Origin: an uncultured Collinsella sp.
Lineage (GTDB): Bacteria; Actinomycetota; Coriobacteriia; Coriobacteriales; Coriobacteriaceae
Length of the DNA stretch: 64,000 nt
Direction of reading: 5' to 3'
Assembly: GCA_902494245.1 (NCBI GenBank)
Contig: CABUSR010000003.1
Location: forward strand, 14,253-78,252
Part shown: in pieces, positions 34,772-41,960 of the stretch
Numbering within the stretch: position 1 is the stretch's first letter
Layout: every line of letters begins with the position of its first letter
The notes under the pieces: model-generated
The model's database searches: none
Seen by the model: the letters and a program-made list of their open reading frames with translations, nothing else
What the model was told of the DNA's origin: nothing
Made by a program: the position numbers and the translations under genes

Positions 34772-34858
34772 CTATGTGTCTCCTTAGATAGCCGTTAGCG
34801 TGTGAGCAAAACGGGGGCGCCGCGTGTGGCGACGGCGCTCCCGGAACCAGGTTTGGAT

Positions 34859-36286
34859 TTAGGCCTCGACGGTGTCCAGGTCAAAGCCAAAGTAGCGAAC
34901 GGAGTTGTTGTAGCTGATGTCGCGCACGATGGTGCCCAGCAGCTCCATGTCGGCCGGGTACTTGCCCTGCTCGACCCACTCGCCGATCACGCTGCACAGC
35001 ACGCGACGGAAGTACTCGTGGCGCGGATAGGACAGGAAGGAACGGGAGTCGGTGAGCATGCCGACGAAGTTGCCCAGAACGCCCTCGTTGGCAAGGGCGG
35101 TGAGCTGCTCGCGCATGCCGACTTCGTTGTCGTTGAACCACCAGGCGGAACCGTTCTGGATCTTGCCGGCGGTCGGGGCCTCCTGGAAACAGCCCATGAC
35201 GGTATCGATCATGGTGTTGTCGATGGGGTTCAGGCTGTACAGGATGGTCTTGGGCAGACCGCAGGTCTCCTGAATGGAGTTGAGGAAATCAGCGAGCTGG
35301 TCGGACGGCGTGTAATTGGAGATGCAGTCGTAGCCGGTATCGGGACCGAGCTTGGCAAACATGGCACGGTTGTTGTCGCGCTTGCAACCAAAGTGCAGCT
35401 GCATGGCCCAGCCAAGGCGCACATACTCGCCGGCGACAAACTGCATGAAGGCCGTCTTGTACTTGAGGACCTCGTCCTCGGTAAGCGGCTCGGCGGCAAG
35501 GCCCTTGGCAAAGATAGCCTCAATTTCCTCGGCGGTAGCCGGGGCGTACATAACGTAGTCGAGCGCGTGGTCGGAAGCGCGGCAGCCCAGCTCGTGGGCG
35601 ACATCGTAGCGCTTGGAGATGGCGGCCTTCATGCCCTCGAAGTCGCTGACCTCAACGCCGGCAACCTCGGAAAGGTGCTTGCAGTAGTCGGCGAACTCCT
35701 GGCCACGCTCGATGCGCAGGGCGGCATCGGGGCGCATGGCGGGAACGACCTGGACGTCAAAGCTGTCGTCGGCGGCAATCTTCTTGTGCCACTCAAAGCT
35801 GTCGGCGGGGTCGTCGGTAGTGCAGATCATGCGGACGTTGGACTGCTTAATCAGGTTACGGCAGGTAAAGCTAGCCTCAGCGAGCTTGGCGTTGGCAAGG
35901 TCCCAGACCTCCTGGGCAGTCTTGCCGTTGAGGACGCCCTCGTAGCCAAAGTAGCGCTTAAGCTCCAGGTGGCTCCACTCAAAGACGGGGTTGCCAACGC
36001 AGCGACCCAGGGTCTCGGCCCACTTTTGGAACTTCTCGCGAGCAGGGGCGTCGCCAGTGATAAAACGCTCGTCGACGCCGTTGGCACGCATCAGGCGCCA
36101 CTTGTAGTGGTCGCCGCCCAGCCAAACCTCGGTGATGTTCTCGAAACGCTTGTCCTCCCAAATCTCCTTAGGAGAAATGTGGCAGTGATAGTCGACGATG
36201 GGCATGCCCTCGGCAAAGTTGTGGAACAGCTCCTCGCCGGTCTTAGTGCTCAGCAGGAAATCCTGATCGTCCATAAAGTTTTTCAT
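34859..36286 (-). CDS. uxaC: Uronate (glucuronate/galacturonate) isomerase
   Basis: Interconverts D-galacturonate/tagaturonate and D-glucuronate/fructuronate. The 475-residue amidohydrolase-fold protein has the metal motif DYHCHISPKEIWED, GGDHYKWRLMRANGV, TTDDPADS and GMLTDSRSFLSYPRHEYFRR. Start at MKNFMD (36286) behind AAAGGGG. It is the first gene of uxaCBA and has two LacI-type operators within about 110 bases upstream. Confidence 0.95.
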   Translation of the reverse strand: MKNFMDDQDFLLSTKTGEELFHNFAEGMPIVDYHCHISPKEIWEDKRFENITEVWLGGDHYKWRLMRANGVDERFITGDAPAREKFQKWAETLGRCVGNPVFEWSHLELKRYFGYEGVLNGKTAQEVWDLANAKLAEASFTCRNLIKQSNVRMICTTDDPADSFEWHKKIAADDSFDVQVVPAMRPDAALRIERGQEFADYCKHLSEVAGVEVSDFEGMKAAISKRYDVAHELGCRASDHALDYVMYAPATAEEIEAIFAKGLAAEPLTEDEVLKYKTAFMQFVAGEYVRLGWAMQLHFGCKRDNNRAMFAKLGPDTGYDCISNYTPSDQLADFLNSIQETCGLPKTILYSLNPIDNTMIDTVMGCFQEAPTAGKIQNGSAWWFNDNEVGMREQLTALANEGVLGNFVGMLTDSRSFLSYPRHEYFRRVLCSVIGEWVEQGKYPADMELLGTIVRDISYNNSVRYFGFDLDTVEA

Positions 36287-36338
36287 CAAACAGCCCCTTT
36301 GCTGGCAACGCGGGCGCACGGCGCGCTCGTTATCCTTT

Positions 36339-36413
36339 AGGTGAACGTTCACTATACTAATCCATTGCACCTCAAAAGGTGAACGTTCACCTAACCACCA
36401 CGGGGTGAACGGT
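36339..36413 (-). promoter_or_regulatory. uxaC operators, best copies of GGTGAACGTTCACC
   Basis: AGGTGAACGTTCACT (36339-36353) and the perfect AGGTGAACGTTCACCT (36377-36392), 38 bases apart, plus a half-site GGGTGAACGG at 36403. A minus-strand -10-like TATAGT overlaps the first site. Confidence 0.8.
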
Positions 36414-36523
36414 AGATTTTGCCCGTTCAACGGTTGCTGGAGATGTGACTTGCATGTATTGCGGACTGTTTGACGTCCCCGAACACCGAACTTGAGCGCT
36501 TTTGCTCAGGTGGGTCATGCCCC

Positions 36524-36720
36524 GACGTACATTTTTGGGAGTATTCAGCATTGGAGCGCGCCGTGCGCCATCCTCAGCGTCCTATTTGGAACGCAGATAG
36601 CGCCCGATCGGCATAAAAAGTGCCCCCGATGGCAAATTACGCCATCGGGGGCACTTAAAACAGTCGTTCTGCACCTCATTCAGGGCATGCCAATGCTGAA
36701 TACTCCCAAAAATGCACGTC
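36524..36720. repeat. Nested palindrome between uxaC and the LacI gene
   Basis: Outer arms 36524-36554 and 36690-36720 match over 31 positions with one change (GACGTNCATTTTTGGGAGTA...). Inside, AAGTGCCCCCGATGGC pairs perfectly with 36641-36656 around a 7-base loop; A- and T-runs on both sides make a two-way terminator. It follows the LacI gene's stop by 27 bases. With the operators at 36339-36413 it accounts for the gap 36287-36746. Confidence 0.88.
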
Positions 36721-36746
36721 GCAAGAGGGGGTACCTGCTCAATCGG

Positions 36747-37826
36747 CTAAATACCCGCAAGTTCGCAGTAGCGATCGACATTGCTGGCAAATACCATCTC
36801 GACGGCGCCCTTCTGGACGGGCACCGTCGGGGTCCTTCCCCACAGCAGATAATCGCCCAGCGTCTTAGCGCCGCGATACGCCAGGCTCGTCGGGTCCTTA
36901 TAGACAATATTGGTAAAGATACCGCGGCGCAAGGCCAGAGCACTTTCGGGAAACAGGTCGTTGCCGATCACCATGACCCGACCGGCCTTGCCGGTCGAGA
37001 CGAGCGCGTCGGCAACCACTTCGGAACCAACGGCAAAAACGCTACAGATAAGTTCGGGGGCGTCCGGCGCACTCAAACGCTTTTCGAGCTCATGCTCGAG
37101 TTGTTTGACTTGCGCATGGGCACCTGCAAGATCCTCAACCTGCCATGGAAGATCACGTTCGCGCAGGTAATTGTGGAAGGCGCGGGCGGTTAGATAGTGC
37201 GAATCGGTATATGGGTCGCCTGTCAAAAGGAGCACGCGGGCGTCGGCCCCAGAAGCATGGACCAGGTTTGCCGCCTGCTCGGCCATAAGGCTGCCTGCCG
37301 TCGAATAATCGGCCAAGCTCGCACCCAAACGATTCAAATGCGGACGGTCGCCGTCGACAAGCTCAATCGTCACGCCCGCCTCGGCGATCTGCCCCAAAAG
37401 CTCAGTCGCACGATCGTCGCCCGGCGCATAGGCGAGCAAGCCATCAATCTTCTCGCCCACCTGCAGACGCTCGTCGATTTGCTCGAGTGCATCAGCGTAG
37501 CCGCCCACGCCAAATTCAACGCGCTCAACCGTAATGCCCCGGTCGATGACCTCCTGTTCAAAGCGATTGCAGCCTTCCCACAGGTAACGGAAAAAGTACG
37601 CTCCCTCGCGCGATGCGCGGGGCAGGCAAAACACCAGATTGATATCCTTGCGGCGCAGGCTTGAGGCACTTGTGTTGCGGTGATAGCCCATGGCCTCGGC
37701 CTTAGCGTTCACCTTGGCGCGCACGGATTCGCTCACGCCGGCCTTTCCCGTCAGAGCCTTGTGCACGGTATTGATGGAAACGCCAAGCTCGGCGGCTATG
37801 TCCTTCATGGTTACGCGAGCGCTCAT
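36747..37826 (-). CDS. LacI-family repressor, probable regulator of the pectin/galacturonate regulon
   Basis: A 359-residue LacI-type protein: N-terminal helix-turn-helix (TMKDIAAELGVSINTVHKAL), then an effector domain (DINLVFCLP, IDGLLAYAPGDD, RVMVIGNDLFPESALALRRG). The recognition helix reads TVHKAL where most family members have TVSRVL, implying an unusual operator. It sits next to uxaC, whose promoter has the best copies of the GGTGAACGTTCACC palindrome. I infer that it binds these sites across the island. Start behind CGGAG. Confidence 0.87.
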   Translation of the reverse strand: MSARVTMKDIAAELGVSINTVHKALTGKAGVSESVRAKVNAKAEAMGYHRNTSASSLRRKDINLVFCLPRASREGAYFFRYLWEGCNRFEQEVIDRGITVERVEFGVGGYADALEQIDERLQVGEKIDGLLAYAPGDDRATELLGQIAEAGVTIELVDGDRPHLNRLGASLADYSTAGSLMAEQAANLVHASGADARVLLLTGDPYTDSHYLTARAFHNYLRERDLPWQVEDLAGAHAQVKQLEHELEKRLSAPDAPELICSVFAVGSEVVADALVSTGKAGRVMVIGNDLFPESALALRRGIFTNIVYKDPTSLAYRGAKTLGDYLLWGRTPTVPVQKGAVEMVFASNVDRYCELAGI

Positions 37827-37919
37827 GCGGTTACTCCGTTATAGATAAGTTGCCAATTAATAGTCCAGTTAACGATACCCCAAAAATACTCTTCGACTCG
37901 CCGTGCTCTCCCTCAAATG

Positions 37920-37957
37920 CACAAAGCGCCCCGCGAACGGATGCCCGCGGAGCGCTT
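37920..37957 (-). terminator. Terminator at the end of the feo operon
   Basis: AAGCGCCCCGCG (37924-37935) pairs with CGCGGAGCGCTT (37946-37957) with one mismatch; TTTGTG follows on the minus strand. Confidence 0.75.
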
Positions 37958-37970
37958 GGATGTCCGGACC

Positions 37971-38171
37971 TTATTTGATACCGCGGCCCAAGTCTTCGGC
38001 GATTTTGTCCACGCCCTTAAGTGCGGCGCACGTCTTTTTGTTGGAGCAATGCCCCGTGCAAACGCCACCCTGAGCGCAGTCGGCGCAGGTGCCCTTGCGG
38101 TAGATGCGCACGCACACGGCGACAAACGCAACGCCGATAACAGCCAGTACAACAATATCGATAGGTGCCAT
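37971..38171 (-). CDS. Small FeoB-associated Cys-rich membrane protein
   Basis: A 66-residue protein with one N-terminal membrane helix (about residues 4-22, IDIVVLAVIGVAFVAVCV) and a cytosolic Cys cluster (CADCAQGGVCTGHCSNKKTC). This is the FeoB-associated Cys-rich type often encoded after feoB. Start behind AGAGGAGG. A hairpin between it and feoB suggests lower or separate expression. Role in ferrous iron transfer is inferred from position. Confidence 0.82.
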   Translation of the reverse strand: MAPIDIVVLAVIGVAFVAVCVRIYRKGTCADCAQGGVCTGHCSNKKTCAALKGVDKIAEDLGRGIK

Positions 38172-38318
38172 AGCAAGCCTCCTCTAGTTAACCACTACTT
38201 ACTTTACCCCATTCTCCACCTACCAAAAAGGGACAGGTTTATTTTGGTCGGTTTTATCTGCGGAAACGCCACATCTTACTTCTGGAGCAAAGCAATCTGT
38301 CCCCCCATTGCGTCAAAA

Positions 38319-38347
38319 AGCCCGAGTGTCACTGAGACACCCGGGCT
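38319..38347 (-). terminator. Terminator after feoB
   Basis: AGCCCGAGTGTC (38319-38330) pairs with GACACCCGGGCT (38336-38347) with one mismatch; TTTTTGACG follows on the minus strand. Confidence 0.85.
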
Positions 38348-38376
38348 CGTGGAAAGGGGTTGATCCTTATTCGGAC

Positions 38377-40704
38377 TTAGGCGGAAACTGCAGCGGAAGC
38401 AGTGTTGGTCTCGTCCTCGTCGGTCCAAGCGTGCTTGGGCATAGGACGGAAAATCTGGAAGAGCATCGCGACCAGCAGCACGATAGCCACAACCGTCCAG
38501 AAGCCAAACTGCCCAAGGACAAGCAGGTTATAGAACTGGTTGATGAACAGGCCGATCACCCAAGCGAAGGCGCACTCGTAGCCGAGGGCAATCGCGGTCC
38601 ACTTGCCGGAATTCATCTGGTTGCGGATGGTACCCATAGCGGCAAAGCACGGAGCGCACAGCAGGTTGAACGCGCCGAAGGCAACGCAGGCGCCCATGGT
38701 GGGGAACATGCCGGCAAACGCGGTCCACAGGCTCGGGTCGGTCTCGCCCGCGTCGGCGACGGACAGCAGCGAGCCGGCGGTGGCGACAACGTTCTCCTTG
38801 GCGACGAGGCCAGAGACAGTCAGCGCGGTTGCCTGCCAGGTGCTAAAGCCGAGCGGGGCGAAGATCCAAGCGACCAGGTTGCCGAGCATGGCAAGCACGG
38901 AGTAGTCCATGAACTCCTCGGGGATGCCGTCCATCGCAGGCAGGAAGCCAAAGGAGCCGTTGTAGCTACCAAAGTTGGAGAGGAACCACACCACGACGGT
39001 AGAGGCGAAGATGATCGTGCCGGCCTTCTTGATAAAGGCCCAGCAGCGCTCCCACACGTGCAGCGCCCAGGAGCGGATCGCCGGGAAGTGGTAAGCGGGG
39101 AGCTCCATGACAAACGGGGTCGGGCGGCCGGCGAAGAGCTTGGTCTTCTTGAGCATGAGGCCCGAGGCGATGACGGCAAAGACGCCCAGGAAGTAGAAGA
39201 GCGGGCTGATCCACGCGGCGGTGGTAGAAGAATCGCCGATGATGGAACCCATGAGCAGGGCGATGATCGGCAGCTTAGCGCCACAGGGAATGAACGTGGT
39301 GGTCATGACCGTCATGCGGCGGTCCTTCTCGTTCTCGATGGTCTTGGTAGCCATGACGCCGGGGACGCCGCAGCCCGAGGACACGAGCATGGGGATGAAG
39401 GACTTACCGGACAGGCCAAAGCGGCGGAACACGCGGTCCATGATGAAGGCGACGCGGGCCATGTAGCCGCAGTCCTCCAAGAAGGACAGCATGACGAACA
39501 GCAGGAACATCTGCGGAACGAAGCCGAAGATGGCGCCCAGGCCGCCGACGATGCCGTCGCAGACCAGCGAATCGACCAGGCCACCGTCCTCGGTGCCGCC
39601 CGCCACAAGGGCGTCGTGCACCACGGTGGTGATACCCGGGACATAGGGGCCGTACTGTGCCGGGTCGACCGAGTCGGCATTGTCACCCGCAGCCTCGACG
39701 GCCGCGTCGTAGGCGTCGCGACCCTGGCCGAGCACATACCAACCGTCGGTACCGAAGAACTGGTCGTTGGTGAAGTCGGTCACCGTGCCGCCCAGGGTGG
39801 AAACGGCGATGTAGTACACGCAGAACATGATGACCACAAAGATCGGCAGGCCCAGGATACGGTTGGTAACCACACGGTCGATCTTCTCGGAGGTGCTCAT
39901 CTTGGCCGGGGCCTTGGTGAGGCACTCATCGATGATGTGCGCGATGACGCCATAGCGCTCACCGGTGATGATGGACTCGGCATCGTCGTCGCAGTCCTGC
40001 TCGCACTGAGCGACCAGACCTTCGACGCGAGCGGCCTTCTCCTTGGTGAGGTTGATGAGCTTGCAGGCGTCCGCGTCGCGCTCGAACAGCTTGACGGCGT
40101 AATAGCGGCGCTTGTTGGCGGAAACGCTCGCCGGAAGGTTGTTCTCGATGTGGTCCAGAACGTCCTCGATGGAGGAGTCGAACTTGTGCTCCGGCACCTG
40201 GCCCTTGGAAGCAGCGGACTTCTTGACCTGCTCGAACAGCTCCTTAATACCCTTGTTCTTAAGGGCCGAGATCATCATGACCGGGCAGCCGAGCTTCTTG
40301 GAGAGCTTGTCCGTGTCGATCTTGTCGCCGTTCTTCTCGACCAGGTCGGCCATGTTGAGGGCAACGACCACGGGCAGGCCGGTCTCGATAACCTGAAGCG
40401 CCAGATACAGGTTGCGCTCGAGGTTGGTGGCGTCGACAACCTGGACGACAACATCGGGCTCGCCGCTCATGAGGTAATCGCGCGAGCATTGCTCCTCGGG
40501 GCTGTAGGGGGAAAGCGAGTAGATGCCAGGGAGGTCCGTGATGGTAACGTTCTTGTCGCTTAGGAGCTTGGCTTCCTTTTTCTCAACCGTGACGCCGGGC
40601 CAGTTGCCAACGTAGCCGTTGGCGCCGGTAATCAGGTTGAAAAGCGTGGTCTTGCCGCAGTTGGGGTTACCCGCCAGCGCGACATGGATCTGAGAATCCG
40701 CCAT
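38377..40704 (-). CDS. feoB: Ferrous iron transporter FeoB
   Basis: GTP-dependent Fe2+ uptake. The 775-residue protein has an N-terminal G domain (G1 GNPNCGKTTLF at residue 12, G3 DLPGIYSL, G4 NMAD), a helical guanine-dissociation region and a membrane domain with gate motifs (MLVSSGCGVPGVMA, TTTFIPCGAKLPI, GLVAKENVVATAGSL). Length is usual for the family. Upstream lie two feoA genes on the same strand. Confidence 0.97.
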   Translation of the reverse strand: MADSQIHVALAGNPNCGKTTLFNLITGANGYVGNWPGVTVEKKEAKLLSDKNVTITDLPGIYSLSPYSPEEQCSRDYLMSGEPDVVVQVVDATNLERNLYLALQVIETGLPVVVALNMADLVEKNGDKIDTDKLSKKLGCPVMMISALKNKGIKELFEQVKKSAASKGQVPEHKFDSSIEDVLDHIENNLPASVSANKRRYYAVKLFERDADACKLINLTKEKAARVEGLVAQCEQDCDDDAESIITGERYGVIAHIIDECLTKAPAKMSTSEKIDRVVTNRILGLPIFVVIMFCVYYIAVSTLGGTVTDFTNDQFFGTDGWYVLGQGRDAYDAAVEAAGDNADSVDPAQYGPYVPGITTVVHDALVAGGTEDGGLVDSLVCDGIVGGLGAIFGFVPQMFLLFVMLSFLEDCGYMARVAFIMDRVFRRFGLSGKSFIPMLVSSGCGVPGVMATKTIENEKDRRMTVMTTTFIPCGAKLPIIALLMGSIIGDSSTTAAWISPLFYFLGVFAVIASGLMLKKTKLFAGRPTPFVMELPAYHFPAIRSWALHVWERCWAFIKKAGTIIFASTVVVWFLSNFGSYNGSFGFLPAMDGIPEEFMDYSVLAMLGNLVAWIFAPLGFSTWQATALTVSGLVAKENVVATAGSLLSVADAGETDPSLWTAFAGMFPTMGACVAFGAFNLLCAPCFAAMGTIRNQMNSGKWTAIALGYECAFAWVIGLFINQFYNLLVLGQFGFWTVVAIVLLVAMLFQIFRPMPKHAWTDEDETNTASAAVSA

Positions 40705-40779
40705 TCAATCCTTCTTCCTTGTGTGCCTGCGCTGCTTTCTCCGCGCAGGCTGGATAATGTGCTTCAAAGATGCTGCATT

Positions 40780-40799
40780 AAGTTAGAAAAACCTAACTT
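40780..40799 (-). promoter_or_regulatory. DtxR-like palindrome before feoB
   Basis: AAGTTAG (40780-40786) and CTAACTT (40793-40799) form a palindrome 76 bases before feoB. TTAG...CTAA boxes of this kind are bound by DtxR/IdeR-family iron regulators. Confidence 0.55.
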
Positions 40800-40827
40800 T
40801 ATCTGCAGAAATATGCGCCGCGAGTCC

Positions 40828-41049
40828 TTACTGAACCTCGACGACGGCGGCCTCCTCCTTGCGGATGGAAAGCTCGTAGCCGCGCACGTTGATCTCGACC
40901 GGATCACCGAGCGGTGCAACCTTCACGACCTTGAACGAAGTGCCCTTGATGAGCCCCAGGTCCATAAGGTGGCGGCGAAGCGCACCCTCACCGTGAAGCT
41001 TGACGATGGTGGAGCTCTCGCCCACCTTAACGTCACCCAACGTCTTCAT
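40828..41049 (-). CDS. feoA: FeoA-family protein (second copy)
   Basis: A 73-residue SH3-like FeoA protein (MKTLGDVKVGESSTIVKL, LMDLGLIKGTSFKVVKVAPLGDPVEINVRGYELSIRKEEA). It is the copy nearest feoB and carries the full GDPVEI motif. FeoA proteins bind FeoB on the cytosolic side and modulate it. Starts behind GGGGGACAAGAGG, 39 bases after the first feoA copy. Confidence 0.93.
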   Translation of the reverse strand: MKTLGDVKVGESSTIVKLHGEGALRRHLMDLGLIKGTSFKVVKVAPLGDPVEINVRGYELSIRKEEAAVVEVQ

Positions 41050-41088
41050 CCTCTTGTCCCCCTTTCGGTTTTTATGAAATGCTGCAGA

Positions 41089-41331
41089 CTAACCGACGGT
41101 CATGATGTGCATGGCAACCTTGGAATCGATACCAAAGCGTGCGCCCAGCACCGTAACGATGATATTGGCGCCGCTCGAGCTCACCACGTGGATTTCGCTG
41201 CCCTCGACAAAGCCGAGGTCCTTGAGGTGGTGCTTCATGTCCTCATTGCCCTTTACACGAGACACGCGCACGGTTTCGCCCGCTTTTACCATCGAAAGCG
41301 GCATTGCCGGCATCTGCGGTCCGCAAGACAT
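41089..41331 (-). CDS. FeoA-family protein (first copy, divergent)
   Basis: An 80-residue FeoA-like SH3 protein (PLSMVKAGETVRVSRVKGN, HLKDLGFVEGSEIHVVSSSGANIIVTVLGARFGIDSKVA). It differs from the second copy in lacking the GDP motif and in having a Cys near the N-terminus (MSCGPQ). Tandem feoA genes with different sequences suggest separate structural and regulatory roles. Starts behind AGGAGCC; first gene of the feo run. Confidence 0.9.
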   Translation of the reverse strand: MSCGPQMPAMPLSMVKAGETVRVSRVKGNEDMKHHLKDLGFVEGSEIHVVSSSGANIIVTVLGARFGIDSKVAMHIMTVG

Positions 41332-41373
41332 GAGTGGCTCCTAACGTCAGTTCGTCCTTCACATCGACATGGT

Positions 41374-41427
41374 AAAAGTTAGCCACATCTATGTTCGCTT
41401 TAGTAAACTAACACGTGGTTAACTTTT
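41374..41427 (-). promoter_or_regulatory. feo promoter with DtxR-like boxes
   Basis: AAAAGTTAGCCAC (41374-41386) and GTGGTTAACTTTT (41415-41427) are inverted copies with one mismatch. A nearer palindrome TTAGTAAACTAA (41400-41411) lies between. The positions just upstream of feoA fit iron control. Confidence 0.55.
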
Positions 41428-41468
41428 TGGAAAGGGTCCCCATTCAGATTTCGAAAAAGTTTCCTATA

Positions 41469-41555
41469 CGAAACAAAAGAAGCACCACAAAGACCATCTC
41501 TTTGCGGTGCCTTGTCATACCAATTTATGCAACAAAGGGGACTGTCCCCTTGTCA
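41469..41555 (-). terminator. Two hairpins after the HPr gene
   Basis: A stem GCACCACAAAGA/TCTTTGCGGTGC at about 41480-41509, followed on the minus strand by TTCTTTTG, is the likely terminator. A smaller stem AAGGGGAC/GTCCCCTT (41536-41553) lies between it and the gene. Confidence 0.7.
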
Positions 41556-41566
41556 CATTGATGCGC

Positions 41567-41815
41567 TTAGAGCGAGAGGTTTCTGATCGACGTGACGCAG
41601 GAGGCCTCATCCACGCCCGAAACGCGGAACACGACGTCTTCGCCACATTCGCCGCAGAGTGCCATGAGCCCTATAACGTCGCGGCCATCGGTGTAGCGGT
41701 CACCAATCGAAACCGACACGTCACTACGGTGCTTGGCAATGATGTCATAGAGCAGCGCAACCGGGCGGGCATGTAATCCCAACGGATCTTTAATCGTCTT
41801 TGTAAACTCGACCAT
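41567..41815 (-). CDS. HPr-family phosphocarrier with Asp at position 46
   Basis: An 82-residue HPr protein: the PEP-phosphorylated His15 is in LGLHARPV, and the second-helix region reads GRDVIGLMALCGECGED. Counting from Met1, the residue at the place of regulatory Ser46 is Asp46. It also has Cys at 54 and 57, which is unusual. Start at MVEFTK (41815) behind GGGAGGGG. No PTS or HPr kinase gene is near. It could be the general phosphocarrier or a specialised HPr-like regulator. Confidence 0.88.
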   Translation of the reverse strand: MVEFTKTIKDPLGLHARPVALLYDIIAKHRSDVSVSIGDRYTDGRDVIGLMALCGECGEDVVFRVSGVDEASCVTSIRNLSL

Positions 41816-41960
41816 GTCCCCTCCCGCGACATCGCACATCGGCCGGCAAAACCCAGCCACGTGGTAGTTATTGTACGTTACCGGCGCGCACCCCCGTCCC
41901 ACAAAAAACGAGGGAAGGCACACGTCTTTCCCTCGTTACAGGCAATATGTAGCCGCTTCC

